DNA of 42,961 bases, taken from positions 1-42,961 of the forward strand of contig CAIMWN010000276.1 of NCBI GenBank assembly GCA_903845155.1. The letters are read 5' to 3'. Source of the DNA: Oligoflexia bacterium. Its GTDB lineage: Bacteria; Bdellovibrionota; UBA1018; CAIMNF01. The translations under genes and the position numbers were made by a program. The notes below the pieces were generated by a model. That model was not told the origin of the DNA. It saw only the letters and a program-made list of their open reading frames with translations, and ran no database searches. Every line of letters starts with the position of its first letter. Position 1 is the first letter of the stretch. Of this stretch, positions 1 through 6,576 are shown in pieces.

Positions 1-32
1 AGTTCAGAGACATCGACGGAGACGTTGATCAT
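1..32 (-). CDS. Possible start of a gene that leaves the window (partial)
   Basis: An ATG on the minus strand at 32-30 opens a frame that stays open to the window edge and reads MINVSVDVSE. No clear ribosome binding site precedes it. It lies about 100 bases downstream of the truncated permease gene on the same strand. Ten codons are too few to name a family, and the frame may be chance. Confidence 0.25.
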   Translation of the reverse strand, partial: MINVSVDVSE

Positions 33-131
33 AAGGGGCTCGTTTCTTTCTTTTTTTGTTTAAGCACTAAAAAAGTATCAGAAAACGGCCCTTTTTGTTT
101 TTTACTACCTGCGCAAACTACACAATTTTTT

Positions 132-542
132 TTACATCACCTCATTGGTGATGATGATTCGCAATATTTCAGAGAAACTGAGAGTAACCAAGGACAGATA
201 CGTTCCACCGAGCGGAAGACAGAGACTCCCTAACGCAAAGCCCAGGATGCCGGCACAGACGGCGCCTATTCCAAGACAGAGCGGGATGGGTAGACCAAAA
301 TGAATGGCAAAAAGCGCTGAACTATAAGCACCGATCACAGCAAATGCAGCATGAGCAAATGATACTTGTCCCGTATATCCGGCAACGAGATTCCAAGAGC
401 TCGACATCAAAACGAAAAAGAGACTAATAATCGCAATGTGAATTCCATATTCATTTGAAACCTGAGGAATAAAAAATAGCGCAATGACAGTCATGAGTAA
501 AAGCATTACGTTTAATAGTCGGGGCTTAGATTTTGTTTCCAT
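132..542 (-). CDS. LivM-like branched-chain amino-acid ABC permease, truncated to its N-terminal half
   Basis: The 136-residue product matches the start of LivM-type permeases (BPD_transp_2). It has hydrophobic segments at about residues 10-50, the family motif with AGYTGQVSFAHAAFAVIGAY at about 54-73, and the LPLGGTYLSLVTLSFSEILR stretch at about 109-128. Family members are about 300 residues or more, so the second half is missing. The frame ends at a normal TAA, followed by AT-rich DNA in which no frame continues the permease. Its start overlaps the end of livH by 17 bases, the usual coupled arrangement. No livG or livF ATPase is visible. The gene may be decayed; a rearrangement breakpoint just after 132 is the simplest explanation. 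Function of the short form is doubtful. Confidence 0.75.
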   Translation of the reverse strand: METKSKPRLLNVMLLLMTVIALFFIPQVSNEYGIHIAIISLFFVLMSSSWNLVAGYTGQVSFAHAAFAVIGAYSSALFAIHFGLPIPLCLGIGAVCAGILGFALGSLCLPLGGTYLSLVTLSFSEILRIIITNEVM

Positions 543-1386
543 ACAACCCCATCGGCTTCAATAAAATAACCCCAATCAAAAGAATGAAACCAAAAATTTG
601 ACCATACATTGACGATAAGTAAGTTGAACCAAAATTCTCAGCTAAGCCTAATAGCAATCCACCCATTAAACAGCCGCGAATCGAGCCCATCCCACCAAAC
701 ACCACTACCACGAACGCCGCAAGCGTAATTGCTTCTCCCGAAGTGGGTACCACAGGAAAAGTGGGCGCCAGCACCACTCCCGCCAGTGCCGCGAGTGCCA
801 CTGCCAAAGCAAAGGAAATAAGATTCACTTTCTTTGAATCAATCCCCATGGCCTCTGCCATCTCAGCGTCTTGGGCGACCGCCCGAATCATCAAACCAAA
901 ATGACTTTTTTTAATGAACCAGTAGAAAAATCCAAAAACTATTAGTGACACCGCTCCTGCGATGAGGCGCTGCTCTCCAAACGAAACCACCCCCAGTAAC
1001 TGGATTGAGTCTTCTGAAAACGAAGGTGGTTTTTTTGGATACGGGCCAAATGCGAGAAGCGCGATACTCTGAAGGACCATTGCCAGAATAAAAGTAGTCA
1101 TCATCGACCTCATCGGAAGGCCGTAGGTCGAACTCATGAACATCTTCTCAACGAGTAGCCCCACACAAAATAAAAGCGCTACCGATAGCATTGCCGACAA
1201 GAGCGGACTTAAGCCGAGGCTGACGCTAAAATAGTAGCTAAAATAAGCCCCTAGTATATAAAACTCACCATGAGCGAAGTTCACCACTTTCATTACGCCC
1301 GCAACTAACGAAACACCTACAGCCGAAAGTGCATAAATCGCACCCATCACCAGACCGTTTGCGAGAGTAAATAAGAAATTATCCAA
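526..1386 (-). CDS. livH: Branched-chain amino-acid ABC transporter permease, LivH family
   Basis: Inner-membrane permease of 286 residues, full length for LivH. Recognisable blocks are VSLVAGVMKVVNFAHGEFYI at about residues 25-44, the cytoplasmic coupling region around AVAQDAEMAEAMGIDSKKVN at 169-188, and VVVVFGGMGSIRGCLMGGLL late in the chain. Six to eight hydrophobic segments are apparent. It normally pairs with LivM, the LivG and LivF ATPases, and a periplasmic binding protein to import leucine, isoleucine, valine or related compounds; the substrate cannot be fixed from sequence. It follows the binding-protein gene by 12 bases and overlaps the truncated livM, so the three form one operon. 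Confidence 0.9.
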   Translation of the reverse strand: MDNFLFTLANGLVMGAIYALSAVGVSLVAGVMKVVNFAHGEFYILGAYFSYYFSVSLGLSPLLSAMLSVALLFCVGLLVEKMFMSSTYGLPMRSMMTTFILAMVLQSIALLAFGPYPKKPPSFSEDSIQLLGVVSFGEQRLIAGAVSLIVFGFFYWFIKKSHFGLMIRAVAQDAEMAEAMGIDSKKVNLISFALAVALAALAGVVLAPTFPVVPTSGEAITLAAFVVVVFGGMGSIRGCLMGGLLLGLAENFGSTYLSSMYGQIFGFILLIGVILLKPMGLYGNKI

Positions 1387-1398
1387 GAAGAAGGTGAA

Positions 1399-2574
1399 TC
1401 ATTTCGTTAATACCATTTTTCCTGTGGCGACATTTTTCGGAAAGACCACAACCTGTTGATGATTTTGCCATTGAACCGCAAGCATTTGGGGAGACCATTG
1501 ATGAAAGTGAATGACACCGGGCTTAGTTCCGAAAACGATCTTGCCGGTTGGACTACTAAAATTCGAATGTTCAAGCGCAGTAATGACGTCATTCGCTTGC
1601 AGCGACTTCGCACGAGTGAGCGCGTCTGCTGCCAAAAGAACGGTGCTGTATGCCGATCTAATCTTATAGTCACTTGGGGTTTTTCCAAATTTTTTCTGAT
1701 ATGCGCTCCAAAAAACCTTTGCTTCTGGGTTCGGTTGAACAGACTCATGCATGGGTGAAATGAAGAGTTCACCTTCGCCAGCCTTGCCCACATTGGCCCA
1801 AAACTCGGCCCAAAGACTGGGGGGTCCAGCGCCATCTAACACTAAGGCGTTTGGGCTCACACCCAACTCACGCGCTTGAGAAACAAAAGTGTGCAAACCA
1901 AAACTATAAATATAGGCGAGAACCAAATCGGGCTTTTCTGCTTTCACTTTGTTGAGAGCTGAATAGAAATCTTTTGCGTTTTGATCCACCTCAATGAGGC
2001 TATGCTCAATTTTTTCACGTTTGAGAGCAGCATCGGTCAGCGCCCCAATTCCCTTTCCCCAATCCGAATTTTCAGCAACGATACTTACTTTCTTAAAATG
2101 TCCTTCTTGAATAAATTTGGCGATAGTACTATTGACGACATCGGTGTTGTAAGGTCCCGCACGAAACACACTCGGGTAATTTTTCTCCATAATGGAATCA
2201 GCCCAGGCTTCAGCAACGATAAACGGAGTATTGTATCGCTTGGCCACTTCGATTTCTGCAAGAGCTGCCGACGAGTGACTCTCTCCGAGTACGATTGCCA
2301 CTTTATCTTTAGACACTAATTTCTCAAATGCAGCTGCCGCTTTTTCTGGGCCACCACCGGTATCCTCAAATACCACTTCGACCGGGTTTCCGTGAATGCC
2401 GCCCTTCGCTTTAATTGCATCTAGGGCAAGAGCGATTCCTTCATCAAAAGCGGTTCCCTCTGCAGCTGCCGAACCGGTACGTGGGCCCACTACTCCAATT
2501 TTAATTGTTGCGGCCGAAACTATGCCACCTTGAATAAAACACACTGATAACAACACAAAGAAAAATTTTCTCAT
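1399..2574 (-). CDS. Periplasmic amino-acid-type substrate-binding protein (LivJ-like, Peripla_BP_6)
   Basis: A 391-residue exported protein with a signal peptide at residues 1-22 (hydrophobic core then a VSAA cleavage region). The mature N-terminus IKIGVVGPRTGSAAAEGTAF and the block VEVVFEDTGGGPEKAAAAFE are typical of type I periplasmic binding proteins for branched-chain amino acids and amides. In this family the protein captures substrate in the periplasm and delivers it to LivH/LivM. It is the first gene of the liv operon, preceded by a GAGAGG-like ribosome binding site. Because LivM is truncated and no ATPases are nearby, it may now serve another transporter or be a relic; its own frame is intact. 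Confidence 0.88.
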   Translation of the reverse strand: MRKFFFVLLSVCFIQGGIVSAATIKIGVVGPRTGSAAAEGTAFDEGIALALDAIKAKGGIHGNPVEVVFEDTGGGPEKAAAAFEKLVSKDKVAIVLGESHSSAALAEIEVAKRYNTPFIVAEAWADSIMEKNYPSVFRAGPYNTDVVNSTIAKFIQEGHFKKVSIVAENSDWGKGIGALTDAALKREKIEHSLIEVDQNAKDFYSALNKVKAEKPDLVLAYIYSFGLHTFVSQARELGVSPNALVLDGAGPPSLWAEFWANVGKAGEGELFISPMHESVQPNPEAKVFWSAYQKKFGKTPSDYKIRSAYSTVLLAADALTRAKSLQANDVITALEHSNFSSPTGKIVFGTKPGVIHFHQWSPQMLAVQWQNHQQVVVFPKNVATGKMVLTK

Positions 2575-2615
2575 AAACGAGCCTCTCTATTGGAACTGTA
2601 CTTGAATCCGTTTCT

Positions 2616-2645
2616 TTATTATTTACTGAAGAGAATCAATTTCAA
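2616..2645 (-). promoter_or_regulatory. Candidate promoter of the liv operon
   Basis: On the minus strand TTGAAA (2645-2640) and TAATAA (2621-2616) are separated by 18 bases, about 40 bases upstream of the binding-protein start. The match is reasonable but lies in AT-rich DNA, so chance is possible. Confidence 0.4.
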
Positions 2646-2739
2646 AGCATAAACGAGGCTTAAGCGTCACTTCATGGCCGTCAAATCTAAAACGCAGACC
2701 TTCATTTACTTTCAAGCATGCTTTTGCTTTAATAAAGAC

Positions 2740-3108
2740 ATGGAAATGAACAAGCCCTCACCCATCGCCGAGACCCATATTCGCAATGTCGCGCTCGATC
2801 TGATTTTGACGATCCTGATGTGTGGGCTCTGGAACATGGTTCTACAACACTATCAATGCAAGACCTTGAATTATCTATTAAAGGAAGAGAAATATAGCCT
2901 TCTTAAAGTATCTATTTTCTCTATTCTCACTTGTGGTATTTATTTTATTTATTATGAATATTTAAAAGCATCCGACTTCGCCAAGCTATCCGGCAGCAAT
3001 GACACCTCAGACCCAATATTAGCACTGGTCTTAAGTATGTTTGGATTGAACTTTATTTATGATGCTATTTTACAGACGAAGATCAATGCATATCTGGCCT
3101 CCATGTAA
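2740..3108 (+). CDS. Small membrane protein, DUF4234-like
   Basis: The product has two or three hydrophobic segments. The stretch LLKVSIFSILTCGIYFIYYE resembles the core 'iiTCGIYgiyw' motif of DUF4234 membrane proteins, whose function is unknown. An upstream ATG at 2674 would add 22 residues; the ATGs at 2740 and 2746 are preferred because the charged MEMNKPSPIAETHIRN leader then directly precedes the first membrane segment. No strong ribosome binding site settles this. The gene is divergent from the liv operon and lies upstream of the acetyltransferase gene on the same strand. Confidence 0.55.
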   Translation: MEMNKPSPIAETHIRNVALDLILTILMCGLWNMVLQHYQCKTLNYLLKEEKYSLLKVSIFSILTCGIYFIYYEYLKASDFAKLSGSNDTSDPILALVLSMFGLNFIYDAILQTKINAYLASM

Positions 3109-3155
3109 CTACCATCAAATAAAGGCATGATCCAACTGAACTAAGGAGACTAAAC

Positions 3156-3656
3156 TTGAATATTAGACCCGCTACCATTCAAGACGCACAAGCCATGTTA
3201 GATATTTATGCGCCTTTCGTTTTAAACTCGGTGATCTCTTTTGAATTGGAGGTTCCCAAGCTTGCAACGTTTGCAGAAAAGATCACGAGCACCACGCAGC
3301 GGTACCCTTGGTTGGTTGCTGAACAAGATGATGCAGTAATTGGCTACGCCTACGCTTCTCCATTCAGAGAGCGTGCCGCATACGACCTTACTGCGGAATC
3401 ATCCATTTATGTATTGCCTGATTTCCATTCTAAGAAAATTGAAGGCGTATCGATTGCTGCACGCCTCTATGATGCGCTTTTTACAGAGCTCCAAAAATCA
3501 GGCTTCAAGCAAATCATCGGTGTGATCACCAGTCCAAATCGAGTCAGCGAAAATTTCCACACGAAAATGGGATTTAAATCGATCGGGATCTTCTCCGCCA
3601 TCGGCTTCAAGTTTGGGCACTGGCACGATGTACATTTTATGCAGAAACCGCTTTAA
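3156..3656 (+). CDS. GNAT-family N-acetyltransferase (phosphinothricin/MnaT-like)
   Basis: A 166-residue GNAT protein whose opening IRPATIQDAQAMLDIYAPFV and the signature around YAYASPFRERAAYDLTAESS (about 65-84) match the phosphinothricin/methionine-sulfoximine acetyltransferase branch. These enzymes transfer acetyl from acetyl-CoA to amino groups of small amino-acid-like molecules in the cytoplasm. The start is TTG at 3156, decided by an AAGGAG ribosome binding site at 3143-3148 with a 7-base spacer. One oddity: the usual pyrophosphate-binding loop (R/Q-x-x-G-x-G/A) after the YVLPDF strand is replaced by HSKKIEGVSIA at 91-101, so cofactor binding may be altered. The substrate is unknown. 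Confidence 0.85.
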   Translation: MNIRPATIQDAQAMLDIYAPFVLNSVISFELEVPKLATFAEKITSTTQRYPWLVAEQDDAVIGYAYASPFRERAAYDLTAESSIYVLPDFHSKKIEGVSIAARLYDALFTELQKSGFKQIIGVITSPNRVSENFHTKMGFKSIGIFSAIGFKFGHWHDVHFMQKPL

Positions 3657-3731
3657 GATGATTAAAACACGGACAAAACAATGAAATGCATTGATTAGTA
3701 ATTATTATATTAACATTGAATAATTAATTAA

Positions 3732-3760
3732 TTGATTTTTACACTCGGTTAATATAGTAT
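3732..3760 (+). promoter_or_regulatory. Candidate promoter of the secreted-protein gene at 3817
   Basis: TTGATT (3732-3737) and TAGTAT (3755-3760) are separated by exactly 17 bases and sit 56 bases before the next ATG. The surrounding DNA is a run of TAATTAAT-type sequence, which raises the chance of accidental matches. Confidence 0.5.
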
Positions 3761-3816
3761 GTGGCCACTGAAAGGAATAATTCGATTTTCCAAAAAACGT
3801 CGAGTTAGACAAATTT

Positions 3817-4296
3817 ATGAAAAAAATGATTTTACCAATTTTAACTATTCTCTCTTTCCAAAGTGCTTACGCAAGCGCAGAAGTAAAAATTGAAAAGATG
3901 GTCACCAAGAGCGGTGATCGACTTTTGTCTGCTTCAGTCGTAGCCGAAGACGGCACCACAATCTACTCACATCCAGTCATCCACTTTGGGAGTGATTTGG
4001 CCACCCGAAACGCCATGTACGACCAAGCAGTTGCAAAACTCCCAGCCACTACGTGTACCGCGGTAGCCAATGATAAAGAACTTCAGGTAGATCCAGATGG
4101 AATCGCGAATAATATGGTTATCTGGAGTGATCAATGGATGTATTCAGGAAATAATAAAATTTATACATCCATTGGCTGTCAAACTCAACGCCTCAAGGCG
4201 GCAGTAAAAGAGGCTGAAGAAAAGGCTGCTGAAATCGCGAGTAAAAACGCTGCAAAAACTGAGAACACCCCACATCGTTTTGAGCACATTGAATAA
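3817..4296 (+). CDS. Secreted protein of unknown function with a C-terminal helix
   Basis: A 159-residue protein with a clear signal peptide (residues 1-20, MKKMILPILTILSFQSAYAS). The mature part is mixed and contains two cysteines (C80 and C121) that could form a disulfide in the periplasm. The C-terminus from about residue 125 is rich in Lys, Glu and Ala and should form a charged amphipathic helix or coiled coil. I recognise no family. It follows a likely promoter at 3732-3760 and precedes two lipoprotein genes on the same strand, so an envelope role is plausible but unproved. Confidence 0.75.
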   Translation: MKKMILPILTILSFQSAYASAEVKIEKMVTKSGDRLLSASVVAEDGTTIYSHPVIHFGSDLATRNAMYDQAVAKLPATTCTAVANDKELQVDPDGIANNMVIWSDQWMYSGNNKIYTSIGCQTQRLKAAVKEAEEKAAEIASKNAAKTENTPHRFEHIE

Positions 4297-4305
4297 ATAG
4301 AATTC

Positions 4306-4333
4306 TTGTAAATCTAAGCCGCTGGCGTAAACT
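4306..4333 (+). promoter_or_regulatory. Candidate promoter placed against the lipoprotein start at 4343
   Basis: TTGTAA (4306-4311), a 16-base spacer and TAAACT (4328-4333) are followed after nine bases by the ATG at 4343. Initiation about seven bases past the -10 box would leave almost no untranslated leader. No ribosome binding site is visible, which fits a leaderless transcript. Confidence 0.45.
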
Positions 4334-4342
4334 AATTTTAGT

Positions 4343-4687
4343 ATGACCAGTCATTTTTTTTTACGCAGCCGCTATCGTATGCTCTCTCTCATACTCTGCT
4401 TGATCGTGGCGCTCACCAGTTGTGCCACTTCAGACCACTACAATTATAGTAACGGCGATACACCGGCAAGCACCCCCGCTCCACCCAAACCTATACCGCC
4501 ACCTCCCCCGCCCAAAACTCCTGAACTCTTTTCGCGTTGTGGGATTTCAAATGGAGAAGGCCGCATCTTCTACGCCACTGATTCCTCTCAAGATATTGCC
4601 GAAGCAAAAGCACGCAGAGAATGCGAAATGTATTCGAGGCACTGCGTTCTTTTGGATTGCAACTCCACCACCGAGTTTGATGAATGA
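4343..4687 (+). CDS. Proline-rich lipoprotein with a small Cys-rich domain (DUF4189-like)
   Basis: Export signal with the lipobox LTSC, so the mature protein should be lipidated on the cysteine at about residue 27. Next come a Pro-rich tether (PKPIPPPPPPK) and a compact domain of about 45 residues beginning CGISNGEGRIFYATDSSQDI, with three further cysteines. The pattern of G-x-G, repeated Ala and paired cysteines resembles DUF4189 domains, a family of unknown function. The ATG at 4343 is favoured over the internal one at 4379 by the promoter spacing just upstream, although the resulting n-region is long. It probably displays a small disulfide-bonded domain at the envelope. Confidence 0.65.
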   Translation: MTSHFFLRSRYRMLSLILCLIVALTSCATSDHYNYSNGDTPASTPAPPKPIPPPPPPKTPELFSRCGISNGEGRIFYATDSSQDIAEAKARRECEMYSRHCVLLDCNSTTEFDE

Positions 4688-4863
4688 TTGATTGTCAAAT
4701 TTCTGATCTTCCGTCAGCTACCATACGGGTCGGCTAACATTCGCTACTGCGTTGACTCTATTTATCGCCATTTAATTACCAGGGGCATTTTCTATTTCGG
4801 CAGTGTTAGAATTAACTTCATTACCCGTTTCTATAAATTTTAACTCAGGAAGAGGATGAATCC

Positions 4864-5505
4864 ATGAACACTCGTAATTTTAATTTACTTCGCATTGTTT
4901 TAACCGTCGCTACCATTTCAATGATTACTTCTGCGTGCGGAAAGGCAACAACTACAGCAGCAACGCCAACTCTAGCAGGTAGAAACTCTGCAATTGGATC
5001 CGCGATGACTCACGCTTCAACCGCTTATTCCAATGCATCGTTTGCGGGCTACGATCAAAACATGCTCACCACCTATACAGGTTCTGCTAATTGCCCAGTG
5101 AGCGGAACGGTCAGTGTTACTTCAACCGTTACCCCACCTACTGCAACTGGAAGTAATCCGATTACGATTGATTTTACCGGTACCTCATTTACTGCCACCT
5201 ACAATACTTGCAAAGTTGCAGGTTCCGACGGAATTACTTACACCATCACGGGCACCTTAGTGCAGACCATGGGTGGTTCAATTGTCATCACCACTAGCGG
5301 AAGTAATTATACTGAAGTCGGTACCATGACCATGGCTGCTGTTTCTAGTAATTTAGCGCTCACTTCGTCTGATGGAAGTGTAAACCTAGGAAACGGGATC
5401 AATATCAGTGAATCCGTCACGATCAATGGAACCCAATCATCGATGTCGGTATCTGGTACCTTTACCGGAACAGAATTTGGAACTACCGTGAGCGGAAGTT
5501 TTTAA
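4864..5505 (+). CDS. Thr/Ser-rich lipoprotein of unknown function
   Basis: A 213-residue protein with a signal ending in a lipobox (ITSAC, cysteine at about residue 25). The mature chain is very rich in Thr, Ser and Gly with alternating short strands, such as SGTVSVTSTVTPPTATGSNP and ITISESV-type segments, suggesting an all-beta secreted domain. Two further cysteines flank the middle. A good ribosome binding site (AGGAAGAGGA) lies about ten bases upstream of the ATG. No family is recognised. It is the last of the small plus-strand genes before the ribosomal protein region. Confidence 0.75.
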   Translation: MNTRNFNLLRIVLTVATISMITSACGKATTTAATPTLAGRNSAIGSAMTHASTAYSNASFAGYDQNMLTTYTGSANCPVSGTVSVTSTVTPPTATGSNPITIDFTGTSFTATYNTCKVAGSDGITYTITGTLVQTMGGSIVITTSGSNYTEVGTMTMAAVSSNLALTSSDGSVNLGNGINISESVTINGTQSSMSVSGTFTGTEFGTTVSGSF

Positions 5506-5532
5506 TTAATTTCGTCACTGGTTCCGTTTCTA

Positions 5533-5790
5533 TTATTTTTCGCTCAGCGGTTTAATCTTTTTCTGAGTAAGGGGAGATCCTGTGTTCATTAATAGCCGGA
5601 TTGCTTCAAAAACGGACTTAAATTTCTGATCATTTTTTTGCTCATATTAATGAAGCCGCTTAGCTAAGTCTTTATTGGTTTCCAGTATCTCCCGAAGTCT
5701 AACAAAAGTACGAACGACCGCGATACTTACTCTAACCCTCGCACTCATCCTTCCCCGAGTTTCTTGATGAGTTACAAGCAAGTATTTTTG
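5533..5790 (-). pseudogene. Remnant of an ORF6N-domain protein (C-terminal part)
   Basis: Reading the minus strand down from about 5730 gives VSIAVVRTFVRLREILETNK, then DLAKRLH, an in-frame TAA (5649-5647), then YEQKNDQKFKSVFEAIRLLM and a short basic tail ending at TAA 5535-5533. This is the characteristic C-terminal half of ORF6N/KilA-N-type proteins ('vnIaIMRtFVkLRemLa..keLa.KLeelE.kyd.qFk.VFeAIrqLM'), found on prophages and mobile elements. The N-terminal DNA-binding domain is missing and the sequence upstream of about 5740 is degraded. The frame is dead in two ways: the nonsense codon and the lost N-terminus. The 33-bp inverted repeat begins where the rest of the gene should be. Confidence 0.7.
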
Positions 5791-5793
5791 TAA

Positions 5794-5879
5794 GGTGAGA
5801 GGGGTTTAGAAAAGAATTGTATTTGCGACTTAAAGAGTCCCCAGGAGCAAATGCAATTTTTTTCTAAACCCCTCTCACC
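5794..5879 (+). repeat. Long inverted repeat: 33-bp arms, 20-base loop
   Basis: The left arm 5794-5826 (GGTGAGAGGGGTTTAGAAAA...) pairs along its whole length with the right arm 5847-5879. Thirty-one pairs are Watson-Crick and the other two (5814/5859 and 5819-5820 region, 5820/5853) are G-U in plus-strand RNA but would be A-C in minus-strand RNA. The loop can form a small inner stem (GACT 5827-5830 with AGTC 5836-5839). No U-tract follows, so it is not a simple terminator. It may be a miniature mobile element or a structured RNA. It lies between a dead ORF6N gene and the L31 terminator. Confidence 0.85.
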
Positions 5880-5906
5880 GTGCGAACGCAATTGCATGTA
5901 ACGCAT

Positions 5907-5941
5907 AAAAAAACCCGGGTAACGATTAGTCACCCGGGTTT
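5907..5941 (-). terminator. Intrinsic terminator of the L33-L31 operon
   Basis: Perfect 10-bp stem AAACCCGGGT (5911-5920) with ACCCGGGTTT (5932-5941) and an 11-base loop. On the minus strand it is followed by a run of T (plus-strand A run 5907-5913). It lies 44 bases downstream of the L31 stop codon. Confidence 0.9.
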
Positions 5942-5984
5942 AGGAGTAAACAAAGTTTAGATGGCTAAATCTAAATCTCTATCT

Positions 5985-6236
5985 CTATTTTTTAATGTTT
6001 TTGTATTTGTTCATGAATTTTTCTACGCGGCCTGTAGTATCCATACGCTTGTCTTGGCCAGTGTAGAAAGGATGAGACTTAGAAGAAATTTCCACTTTTG
6101 CAAGTGGGTACTCTTTGCCATCTTCCCATTTAATGCTTTCTTTAGTTTGAATCGTTGAACGAGTCAAAAATGAGAAATCACTAGATAAATCTTTAAACAC
6201 TACATCACGGTAAACTGGGTGAATATTTTCTTTCAT
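5985..6236 (-). CDS. rpmE2: 50S ribosomal protein L31, type B (zinc-free form)
   Basis: An 83-residue protein matching type B L31 (YkgM-like): it opens [20 protein letters not shown] and carries the [20 protein letters not shown] block at about residues 54-73. The CxxC zinc-binding pairs of ordinary L31 are absent, which defines the C-minus form. In other bacteria this form replaces the zinc form during zinc shortage and is often under Zur control; I see no confident Zur box here. The gene follows the L33 gene by 12 bases and ends at a strong terminator, so the two make a small ribosomal operon. Confidence 0.93.
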   Translation of the reverse strand: MKENIHPVYRDVVFKDLSSDFSFLTRSTIQTKESIKWEDGKEYPLAKVEISSKSHPFYTGQDKRMDTTGRVEKFMNKYKNIKK

Positions 6237-6248
6237 TTTCTTTATTCC

Positions 6249-6419
6249 TTATTTCTTCGCGTGACTTGGCATTTTGGTTTCAGTAAACATCACGTGCTTA
6301 CGAACGATTGGATCGTATTTACTTAATTGAATTTTATCGGTCTGCTTTTGTTTATTTTTGGTTGTATAATAACTATATCCAGTTTTAGCAGATGAAATTA
6401 AACGTACTTTTTCGCGCAT
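6249..6419 (-). CDS. rpmG: 50S ribosomal protein L33 (zinc-free form)
   Basis: A 56-residue frame, short but unmistakable: MREKVRLISSAKTGYSYYTT followed by KNKQKQTDKIQLSKYDPIVR and a basic C-terminus ending PSHAKK. This is ribosomal protein L33 of the large subunit. Like the adjacent L31 it lacks the CxxC pairs of zinc-binding L33 forms. The spacing (12 bases to L31) and shared terminator indicate co-transcription. A GTGAG-type ribosome binding site precedes the ATG. The 157 bases upstream (6420-6576) must hold the promoter, but no consensus pair stands out beyond a TATTAT hexamer. Confidence 0.95.
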   Translation of the reverse strand: MREKVRLISSAKTGYSYYTTKNKQKQTDKIQLSKYDPIVRKHVMFTETKMPSHAKK

Positions 6420-6576
6420 ACAGAACTCACTTTATGTTGTCCCAAAAGAGATCGCATTTTCAGATACGACCAAACGAGCTGCTGACACACAGCCTGTTAT
6501 TGATAATACAATTGGGCACCGGTTAACTATTAATAATAAGTAATAGAGATGAGACAATAGGACAAAATGAAGAAAA

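Noticed and set aside
40-131. Possible terminator (AAAAAG/CTTTTT) after the truncated livM
   Set aside because: The stem is only six A/T-rich pairs around a 15-base loop; such matches are expected by chance in this AT-rich stretch.
1456-2319. Plus-strand open frames across the binding-protein gene
   Set aside because: They are antisense shadows of a well-recognised periplasmic binding protein and show no domain of their own.
4422-4691. Alternative plus-strand frame overlapping the Pro-rich lipoprotein gene
   Set aside because: The other frame has a signal peptide, a lipobox and a recognisable Cys-rich domain; this one is an out-of-frame reading of the same bases.
5794-5879. The long inverted repeat as an ordinary bidirectional terminator
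   Set aside because: No T-run follows either arm, the arms are far longer than needed, and a proper terminator for the L31 operon lies next to it.
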